A DNA stretch of 5,140 bases from contig JAUVKE010000203.1 in NCBI GenBank assembly GCA_030592105.1, positions 1 to 5,140 of the forward strand, read 5' to 3'. This document shows, piece by piece, positions 1 through 4,946 of the stretch. How positions within the stretch are numbered: position 1 is the stretch's first letter; each line of letters begins with the position of its first letter. The stretch comes from Desulfobacteraceae bacterium (GTDB lineage Bacteria; Desulfobacterota; Desulfobacteria; Desulfobacterales; BuS5). Position numbers and translations under genes: made by a program. The notes under the pieces were generated by a model, which was not told the DNA's origin, did no database searches, and was given only the letters and a program-made list of their open reading frames with translations.

Positions 1-218
1 ATGAAAATGAGATAGCGGTTAATGACATTTTATAAATTAGTAGAATTCCTTAATTCATCATTCATAATTCATCATTTTCTTATAAAAACCATAAAGAGTT
101 GTTTTTGAATTTTCAGAGCAGGGAAATACAAAAAAGCTATAAAGCATCAAATGTGTAAGATGATTAATAAAAATACTTTACCTCCAGTATATTATAGTTT
201 AATGTTATAACAATATTA
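1..218. other. gene-free AT-rich stretch
   Basis: I see no supported gene here on either strand: stop codons are frequent in all frames. The one local pattern is a direct repeat of AATTCATCATT at 52-62 and 66-76, a simple AT-rich duplication. Positions 3-35 are open in one frame and end in TAA, so they could be the last codons of an upstream gene, but ten codons cannot establish this. The repeat elements described next begin at about 219. Confidence 0.5.
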
Positions 219-317
219 TAGATTTTCATATGAATAATTTCACTCTGTTATCGGTCAGCAGATATTATAATACCCCTTCCTCCCTATGGGCGACGTGAAA
301 TTATCTGAAAATTTATA
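219..317 (+). repeat. short inverted-repeat element, copy A (MITE-like)
   Basis: This roughly 99-bp element has imperfect inverted arms, 219-243 and 295-317, both ending inward in ATAATTTCAC / GTGAAAT. Its centre contains TTATCGGTC, then ATTATAATA, then CCTCCCT. The same blocks occur in the same order and with the same spacing in the copy at 2659-2761, and in reverse orientation at 2809-2910. No transposase is encoded. The size, the terminal arms and the dispersed copies suit a non-autonomous mobile element or an extragenic palindromic repeat. Exact ends are uncertain because no clear target-site duplication can be read. Confidence 0.6.
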
Positions 318-424
318 TATGTTTTCAAATAATTATTTCGGGCGTGTTATTTCATCGGCGTTTTACTTTAGTGTTATTTCTTTCCTGCCGCCCATCCAAA
401 AATAATTTTTTTGAACATATATGT
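313..424 (-). repeat. second inverted-repeat element abutting copy A
   Basis: Imperfect arms at 314-344 and 389-423 pair through TATATATGTTTTCAAATAAT on the left and AATTTTTTTGAACATATATG on the right, with GGGCG/CGCCC at their inner ends. Read on the minus strand, the centre has AGGAAAG followed by ACGCCGAT, resembling the AGGAAAG...ACGACCGAT order in the minus-strand reading of the copy at 2659-2761. It is therefore probably a more diverged member of the same family, inserted or retained in opposite orientation right beside copy A. The arms are clear; family membership is less certain. Confidence 0.45.
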
Positions 425-435
425 ATATCCTGATA

Positions 436-590
436 AATTAAGGGTACCTTAAAAAATTGCCTTTTAGCCAGATTACGGTGTAGCTGCGAAAATAAAAAAA
501 TGCTCGCATACCCTATGTATGCTGCTCTTTTTAATTTTCGTGTTCCTTGTCCTCAGACGAAAATTCTAATTTTTCAGGCACCCTTAAGTT
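436..590. repeat. 155-bp long-hairpin element (second MITE-like type)
   Basis: Outer inverted arms lie at 436-458 (AATTAAGGGTACCTTAAAAA...) and 568-590 (...CAGGCACCCTTAAGTT), matching at most positions. The middle is a second, stronger inverted repeat: 487-511 pairs with 517-540 around a five-base CCTAT loop, with GCATAC/GTATGC closing the loop and CGAAAAT/ATTTTCG at its base. The regions between the arms and the centre are also partly complementary, so the whole element could fold as one long stem. It carries no open reading frame of note and no sequence similarity that I can see to the other repeats here. A MITE or a mobile hairpin element is the likeliest explanation. Confidence 0.6.
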
Positions 591-823
591 TAAAAAAAAC
601 AGCACAAAATCAAAGATCCAAGCTCCAATCTTATTATTTTTTCTTTTTAAAACATGTAATGTTAGGGGTTTTTAGATGAATTTGGTTTTCCTTCAGGTAC
701 TGATTATCTAAAAATCCATATGTCAGCCGTGAATCAATAGCAAATTTGATTATTTTTCTTGTTGTATGCTTTTTCACGAAACCGATTTTTTTATGACTTC
801 ATTTACAAACAAAAGGAGAATAG
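591..823 (+). other. AT-rich leader before the mutase gene
   Basis: There is no supported gene here. It contains an inverted repeat (666-677 with 706-717, TTTTTAGAT / ATCTAAAAA, 28-base loop) and, at 813-820, AAGGAGAA, a good ribosome binding site five bases before the mutase ATG. No -35/-10 pair with acceptable spacing was found: TTGATT at 746-751 and TATGCT at 765-770 are only 13 bases apart. I see no cobalamin-riboswitch B12-box or other recognisable riboswitch element. Confidence 0.45.
666..717. repeat. inverted repeat in the mutase leader
   Basis: GGGTTTTTAGAT (666-677) faces ATCTAAAAATCC (706-717), which gives a 12-pair stem with one G-T pair and a 28-base loop. Partial pairing continues inward. 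It lies about 105 bases before the mutase start. It could be an mRNA structure, a regulator site or the relic of another repeat element; nothing in the sequence decides between these. Confidence 0.3.
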
Positions 824-2572
824 ATGAGCCAGGAAATAGATAAGGTTAAGGAAAACCGGAAAAAATGGGGTAAAGAGATAATAGAGCCGAATATGAAAAG
901 ATATGGCCTTAAGCAAAGTCCGGTTCGGTTTTATGGGCCGGATGATCTCGGTGAGTTCGATTTTAATGAAAAGGTTGGTTTCCCAGGGCAATATCCTTTT
1001 ACATCAGGGCAGGACGCAATGCCAGCATGGCAGGCCATGGCAGATAAAACAGTCAAAGCAGAGGGGAAGTTAGAATGGGGGACCAGCGGCGCAGGAAAAT
1101 ATGCAGGCTTTGGGACAGCTGCAGATTATCGTGATTATCTCATTGACATGCATGCCCTGGGACGAAAGGGTGCTCCGAACATGGCAATAGATCTTCCAAC
1201 ACAGTGCGGATATGATTCGGATGATGAACATGCTGTGGGTGAAGTCGGCAGGGTAGGGGTGGCCATCGACTCTTTAAGAGATTTCGAAATCATTTATGAA
1301 CCCTATACGGGTGACCTTGATCTTGATAAAATTGCTTCCAACTTTACCATTAATGCGCCAGCTATTATAATCATTGCCATGTACGCAGCCCTTGCCGAAC
1401 AACGGGGAATCCCCCATAAAAAGCTCAGGGGTACTCCTCAAAATGATATTCTTAAAGAATATGTTGGTCGGGGAACTTATATTTTTCCACCGGCACCAGC
1501 ATTACGGCTCTTTCGGGACACCCTGGTATTCTGTAATGAAAACATGCCGAAATTTAACATTACAAGTATCGGCGGTTATCATATGCGTGAAGCCGGAATA
1601 ACCAGGGAGCAGGATCTTGCGTTTAGCCTGGTAATCGGCGCTGCTTATCTCCAGCAAGGGATAGATGCCGGCAAGGATATCGATTCTTTTGCTCCCCGTT
1701 TTACATTTAACGGTTTTGGCGGAAGCATGGAAATATATAAAGAGATTGCTTTTCATCGGGCATCCCGAAGGATGTGGGCCCGTATGCTCAAGGAACGGTT
1801 TGGTGCAAAAAATCCACGAAGTATGATGGTACGACAAATTTCCACTGCGAGTATCGGAGTCAGCAGTACGCAGCTTCAACGGCCCTTGAATAATTTGAGC
1901 AGGTCTGTTATTGGTGGGGTGGCTGCGGGTATGTCAAACGGCGTACCAAATACTTTTCCTCCATTTGATGAACCCCTGGGCCTGGGGCATAGTTTTGAAG
2001 CACAGCAATTATCCTATGATGCTGTAAGAATATTGATCTATGAATGTAAGCTTGGAGAGGTTCTTGATCCCTGGGCAGGTTCTTATTTTATGGAAGCAAT
2101 GACAAACGAAATCGAGGAAAATGCTGAAAAAGAATATAAAAAAATCGAGGAGATGGGCGGAGCAGTTGCGGCCATTGAAAACGGATATATGCAAAGAACC
2201 GCTGCCCAGGGAGCTTATAAAATACAAAATGCTCTGGAAAATAAAGAAAAACTTGTTGTTGGGGTTAACTGTTTTAACGGGCCTTCAGAGATTGATGTTC
2301 AGGTGGTGCGCAATGTTGAAGAAGTTTACTCCCCGGAACGAAAGGCTTCAGCTGAACAAAGACAGATCGAAAATCTTAAAAAATTAAGAATGGAAAGAGA
2401 TTCTAAAGCAGTTGCTGCTAATCTTAAAAAGCTTCGGGAAACCGCTGCTGATGAATCAAAAAGTGTTATGCCTGATGTTTACGAGTGTGTTAAAAGTTAC
2501 GCAACAGTACAGGAAATATGTGATGTATTAAGAGAGGTTTTTGGAGAAGCCAAACCACCGGCTTTTATATAA
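824..2572 (+). CDS. B12-dependent acyl-CoA mutase large subunit, divergent methylmalonyl-CoA mutase family
   Basis: This 582-residue protein has the TIM-barrel catalytic half of the methylmalonyl-CoA mutase superfamily, whose members rearrange acyl-CoA carbon skeletons by radical chemistry with adenosylcobalamin. Family signatures seen: KYAGFGTA (92-99), IDLPTQCGYDSD (122-133), VGVAIDS (144-150), GTPQNDILKEY (203-213), GYHMREAG (251-258), FAPR (289-292), VLDPWAGS (413-420), VGVN (479-482) and the PERKASAEQRQIENLKKLRMERD-type tail (about 504-526). Like archaeal-type large subunits it stops after the tail, with no C-terminal cobalamin domain (no DxHxxG), so a separate small subunit is needed; none is in the window. 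By alignment from memory with Propionibacterium MutB, Tyr93, Gln206, Arg216, Tyr252, His253 and Arg292 match Tyr89, Gln197, Arg207, Tyr243, His244 and Arg283. The Arg favours a carboxylated substrate; isobutyryl- and 2-hydroxyisobutyryl-CoA mutases have Gln there. Residues 62-92, where the CoA-threading motif should be, are unlike the family. The start at 824 follows AAGGAGAA. The superfamily is certain, the substrate is not. Confidence 0.93.
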   Translation: MSQEIDKVKENRKKWGKEIIEPNMKRYGLKQSPVRFYGPDDLGEFDFNEKVGFPGQYPFTSGQDAMPAWQAMADKTVKAEGKLEWGTSGAGKYAGFGTAADYRDYLIDMHALGRKGAPNMAIDLPTQCGYDSDDEHAVGEVGRVGVAIDSLRDFEIIYEPYTGDLDLDKIASNFTINAPAIIIIAMYAALAEQRGIPHKKLRGTPQNDILKEYVGRGTYIFPPAPALRLFRDTLVFCNENMPKFNITSIGGYHMREAGITREQDLAFSLVIGAAYLQQGIDAGKDIDSFAPRFTFNGFGGSMEIYKEIAFHRASRRMWARMLKERFGAKNPRSMMVRQISTASIGVSSTQLQRPLNNLSRSVIGGVAAGMSNGVPNTFPPFDEPLGLGHSFEAQQLSYDAVRILIYECKLGEVLDPWAGSYFMEAMTNEIEENAEKEYKKIEEMGGAVAAIENGYMQRTAAQGAYKIQNALENKEKLVVGVNCFNGPSEIDVQVVRNVEEVYSPERKASAEQRQIENLKKLRMERDSKAVAANLKKLRETAADESKSVMPDVYECVKSYATVQEICDVLREVFGEAKPPAFI

Positions 2573-2609
2573 AAAATGGTAACTATTCAGTGTCGCTGAT
2601 TTAAGATAT

Positions 2610-2640
2610 GCAGCAGGTTTAATCAGATTATACCTGTTGC
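2610..2640 (+). terminator. strong hairpin after the mutase gene, possible terminator or 3'-end stabiliser
   Basis: GCAGCAGGTTTAATC (2610-2624) pairs with GATTATACCTGTTGC (2626-2640). The arms match over 15 positions with one T-T mismatch and one G-T pair, leaving a minimal loop. It begins 38 bases after the mutase stop, where a transcript end would be expected. No T-run follows (the next bases are CGTACATATT), so it is not a textbook intrinsic terminator. It may instead mark a processed or protected 3' end, or simply be another palindromic repeat. Confidence 0.4.
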
Positions 2641-2658
2641 CGTACATATTAGCTGAAT

Positions 2659-2761
2659 ATAGATGTTCATATAAACAATTTCACTGCGTTATCGGTCGTC
2701 TGCGTATTATAATACGCTTTCCTCCCTCTGGCCTTGTGAAATTTATTATTTGAACATCTAT
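2659..2761 (+). repeat. short inverted-repeat element, copy B (best preserved)
   Basis: This 103-bp element has outer arms 2659-2684 and 2736-2761. The outermost 11 bases (ATAGATGTTCA / TGAACATCTAT) are perfectly inverted, and the inner ends read AATTTCAC / GTGAAATT. The centre holds a perfect 16-bp palindrome, GCGTATTATAATACGC (2702-2717), followed by CCTCCCT (2721-2727). The stretch from TTATCGGTC through CCTCCCT aligns without gaps to copy A at 249-285. No protein is encoded. This is the copy that best defines the family's ends. Confidence 0.7.
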
Positions 2762-2808
2762 AGTTACAAATTATGTAATTTTCAGAGTTAATACGCAGGA
2801 ATATCCAT

Positions 2809-2910
2809 GGATGTTCAGATAATTACCCGATCTTAAAACTTGACACAAGGCCGGAGGAAGGAAGGCGTATTATACGATAACCCGGTAAACTTATTTATCT
2901 GACAATCTAT
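2809..2910 (-). repeat. short inverted-repeat element, copy C, opposite orientation and internally deleted
   Basis: On the minus strand this copy carries the same core order as copy B: GGTTATCG, CGTATAATACGCC, CCTCC and GGCCTTGTG. Its ends also recall copy B: GGATGTTCA at 2809-2817, and AATCTAT at 2904-2910. Relative to copy B it lacks about a dozen bases beside the central palindrome, so only half of the palindrome remains. It also has extra bases (about 2825-2840) on one side. It lies 47 bases from copy B in inverted orientation, so the pair could form a large cruciform or transcript hairpin. It ends about 24 bases before the nifU start codon, so the nifU promoter must lie within it or be very close. 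Confidence 0.55.
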
Positions 2911-2921
2911 ACGTATAAAAA

Positions 2922-2928
2922 AAGGTGA
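2922..2928 (+). promoter_or_regulatory. ribosome binding site fixing the nifU start
   Basis: AAGGTGA lies five bases before the ATG at 2934. A longer reading frame could begin at the GTG at 2925, but that codon lies inside this site. The protein from 2934 also begins MWEYNDKVKEHF, matching the usual NifU beginning (MW[DE]YS-KVKEHF). The ATG at 2934 is therefore preferred. Confidence 0.75.
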
Positions 2929-2933
2929 ATTTG

Positions 2934-3782
2934 ATGTGGGAGTATAATGACAAGGTAAAGGAACATTTTATGAATCCACGTAATGTGGGAGTGATTGACA
3001 ATGTCGATGGGCTTGGTGAAGTTGGATCTCTTGCGTGCGGCGATGCTCTGAAATTAACATTTAAGCTTGATAAAGAGAAGAAAATTGCGGATGCCAAATT
3101 TCAGACCTTTGGCTGCGCAAGTGCCATAGCATCTTCTTCTGCGCTCACAGAAATTATTAAAGGGCTCACCATAGATGATGCATTAAAAATTACAAATGAT
3201 GACATTGCCGACTATCTTGGGGGGCTTCCCAGGGAGAAGATGCATTGCTCGGTTATGGGGAAAGATGCGCTGGAAAAAGCCATAGCTTATTACCGTGGTG
3301 AGCCTTTGGTTAAAGCCGATGGAGAATTAGTCTGTGAGTGTTTTGGTGTTACAGATCTTGAAATCAAAAGGGCTGTTACTGAAAATAGAATTTCATCGGT
3401 GGAAGATGTTACAGATTTTATCAAGGCGGGGGGAGGATGCGGTAAATGCCATGACCGGATAGAAGAATTGATAGCCCAGGTGCATAAAACAGAGCCTGAT
3501 GAGGTTGAAAAGCCGTCTCCACTGACCAATATTCAAAAAATAAGGCTCATAGAGGATGTAATAGATAAAGAGATCAGGCCTGCCTTGAAAAACGATGGTG
3601 GAGATATAGAACTTATTGATCTTGAAAATAATAATGTAATTGTCAAACTACGCGGTGCATGTGCAAATTGTAAAACCTCTCAAATCACCTTGAAAAATTT
3701 GGTGGAAAACAAAATCCGTGAACTGGTATCATCAGAGCTTACTGTTATGGAGGATGGGAAAGATGAAAATCGTATATGTTGA
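2934..3782 (+). CDS. nifU: NifU, Fe-S cluster assembly scaffold (three-domain)
   Basis: This 282-residue cytoplasmic scaffold receives sulfur from NifS, assembles Fe-S clusters and hands them to target enzymes. All three NifU domains are intact. The N-terminal IscU-like domain (about 1-125) has scaffold cysteines Cys35, Cys61 and Cys105, the CGD motif with Asp37, and KMHCSVMG at 102-109. The central BFD-like [2Fe-2S] domain (about 130-183) has Cys134, Cys136, Cys169 and Cys172 (CEC and CGKC). The C-terminal Nfu domain (about 198-275) has DGGDIELID and the CxxC pair Cys243/Cys246 in GACANC. The length is slightly below that of Azotobacter NifU (about 310), mainly because the linker to the Nfu domain is short. 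The stop overlaps the start of nifS by 20 bases. No nitrogenase or other nif gene is visible, so the role may be general Fe-S assembly, as NIF-type systems serve in several anaerobes. Confidence 0.95.
   Translation: MWEYNDKVKEHFMNPRNVGVIDNVDGLGEVGSLACGDALKLTFKLDKEKKIADAKFQTFGCASAIASSSALTEIIKGLTIDDALKITNDDIADYLGGLPREKMHCSVMGKDALEKAIAYYRGEPLVKADGELVCECFGVTDLEIKRAVTENRISSVEDVTDFIKAGGGCGKCHDRIEELIAQVHKTEPDEVEKPSPLTNIQKIRLIEDVIDKEIRPALKNDGGDIELIDLENNNVIVKLRGACANCKTSQITLKNLVENKIRELVSSELTVMEDGKDENRIC
3749..3753 (+). promoter_or_regulatory. ribosome binding site fixing the nifS start, inside nifU
   Basis: GGAGG at 3749-3753 lies nine bases before the ATG at 3763. Two in-frame alternatives are worse: GTG at 3718 would add 15 residues not typical of the family, and ATG at 3754 directly abuts the site. 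From 3763 the protein begins MKIVYVDNNATT, the normal cysteine desulfurase beginning. Because the site lies within nifU, translation of the two genes is probably coupled. Confidence 0.75.
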
Positions 3783-4929
3783 TAATAATGCAACAACTAA
3801 AGTTGATAAAGAAGTCATGGATGCGATGCTCCCTTATTTTTCAGACTCCTATGGAAATCCTTCGAGCATGCATACCTTTGGGGGGAGTGTAGCACAAAAA
3901 ATCAAAGAAGCAAGGGCTAAGGTTGCGGAGCTGATTAATGCTGACCCCGAGGAAATAGTATTTACAAGTTGCGGCTCTGAAAGTAATAACACGGCTATTA
4001 TGTCAGCCTTAAATTCATTCCCCGACAAAAAACATATCATAACAACAAGGGTTGAACATCCTGCAGTGAAAAGCAGGGTGGAGCATTGTACCAGAAATGG
4101 ATATCGTGGGGCTTTTGTCCCTGTGGATAAACTGGGCCGCCTTGATCTTGATTATCTTTATGGCCATCTTGTAGATGATACCGCCATTGTAAGTGTTATG
4201 TGGGCAAACAATGAAACAGGCGTTATTTTTCCCATTGAAGAAATTCTGGATCACTTAAAGGAAAAAAAGATCATTTTCCACACAGATGCGGTGCAGGCCG
4301 CAGGAAAGGTGATCGTGGATGTTCAAAAAGTAAAGGTTGATATGCTTTCTCTTTCAGGTCATAAGCTCCATGCGCCAAAGGGGATTGGTGCTCTTTATGT
4401 GAGAAAAGGGACAAGATTCTCATCATTTCTCATGGGAGGGCATCAGGAAGGGGGAAGGCGTGGAGGAACGGAAAATGTGGCATCAATAATAGGTTTTGGG
4501 AAAGCATGTGAGCTGGCAGCAAAGTATGGTGAAAAAGAATGTATAAAAACAGCAAAATTAAGGGACAGGCTGGAAAGTGAAATAACCGGACAGATTAAAA
4601 ACGCAGTTATAAATGGAGATATACAAAACCGGTTACCTGGAACCACAAATATCAGTTTCGAGTATGTGGAAGGTGAATCTATTCTCCTTCTGATGAATGA
4701 ATACGGAATTTGCGCCTCTTCCGGGTCCGCATGCACATCAGGATCCCTTGAGCCATCCCATGTATTGCGCGCAATGGGAGTTCCATACACATTGGCCCAT
4801 GGATCAATCCGTTTTAGTCTTGGAAAATACAATACTGATGAGGAGGTTGATTATATAGTTGAAGTATTACCCCCCATAATTGAACGTCTTAGAAAAATGT
4901 CTCCGTTTTGGAACAATTCCATAAAATAA
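3763..4929 (+). CDS. nifS: NifS, cysteine desulfurase
   Basis: This 388-residue pyridoxal-phosphate enzyme (class V aminotransferase fold) converts L-cysteine to alanine and holds the released sulfur as a persulfide for transfer to NifU. Visible features: YVDNNATT start (5-12), His99 in VEHP (stacks on the cofactor), NNETG (149-153), Asp175 in HTDAVQ (binds the pyridine nitrogen), the Schiff-base Lys201 in SGHKLHAPKGIG, GGHQEGGRRGGTEN (225-238), the catalytic Cys324 in SSGSACTSGSLEPSH, and Arg350 in SIRFSLG. The short SACTSGSLEPSHV loop and the spacing of Lys201 and Cys324 match the NifS/IscS group (group I) and not the SufS group. Length is normal for NifS (about 400). It overlaps nifU by 20 bases, which supports a NifS-type name over IscS. 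A methyltransferase gene begins 17 bases after the stop, so it is probably cotranscribed. Nothing is broken. Confidence 0.95.
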   Translation: MKIVYVDNNATTKVDKEVMDAMLPYFSDSYGNPSSMHTFGGSVAQKIKEARAKVAELINADPEEIVFTSCGSESNNTAIMSALNSFPDKKHIITTRVEHPAVKSRVEHCTRNGYRGAFVPVDKLGRLDLDYLYGHLVDDTAIVSVMWANNETGVIFPIEEILDHLKEKKIIFHTDAVQAAGKVIVDVQKVKVDMLSLSGHKLHAPKGIGALYVRKGTRFSSFLMGGHQEGGRRGGTENVASIIGFGKACELAAKYGEKECIKTAKLRDRLESEITGQIKNAVINGDIQNRLPGTTNISFEYVEGESILLLMNEYGICASSGSACTSGSLEPSHVLRAMGVPYTLAHGSIRFSLGKYNTDEEVDYIVEVLPPIIERLRKMSPFWNNSIK

Positions 4930-4946
4930 AATCTGCCGGAAAAAAA

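Noticed and set aside
3..35. Possible C-terminal end of an upstream gene (ENEIAVNDIL then stop)
   Set aside because: Only ten codons, with no motif and no way to test the frame from this window.
52..76. Direct repeat AATTCATCATT twice as a CRISPR or iteron array
   Set aside because: There are only two short AT-rich copies with a three-base gap, no further units and no associated genes.
746..770. TTGATT and TATGCT as a mutase promoter
   Set aside because: The spacing is 13 bases, too short for a normal promoter; both hexamers are easily found by chance in AT-rich DNA.
591..823. Cobalamin riboswitch before the B12-dependent mutase
   Set aside because: I looked for the conserved B12-box type sequence and supporting stems and found none; the region is AT-rich with only a simple inverted repeat.
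803..991. Small hydrophobic minus-strand protein of 62 codons overlapping the mutase start
   Set aside because: It covers the mutase ribosome binding site and first codons; its hydrophobicity comes from reading AT-rich coding DNA backward, and it has no supported start.
1502..1879. Minus-strand open frame of 125 codons inside the mutase gene
   Set aside because: It lies wholly opposite a strongly conserved coding region and shows no recognisable domain; it is a shadow of the mutase frame.
2840..2873. Consensus-like -35 TTGACA (2840-2845) and TATTAT (2868-2873) as a nifU promoter
   Set aside because: The spacer would be 22 bases, well outside the usual 16-18, and both boxes lie inside a repeat element, so the match is not reliable.
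3718..3762. Longer nifS beginning at GTG 3718
   Set aside because: The extra 15 residues do not fit the family, there is no ribosome binding site before it, and GGAGG at 3749-3753 supports the ATG at 3763.
4443..4832. Minus-strand open frame of 129 codons inside nifS
   Set aside because: It is opposite the conserved active-site region of nifS and has no recognisable features; it is a shadow frame.
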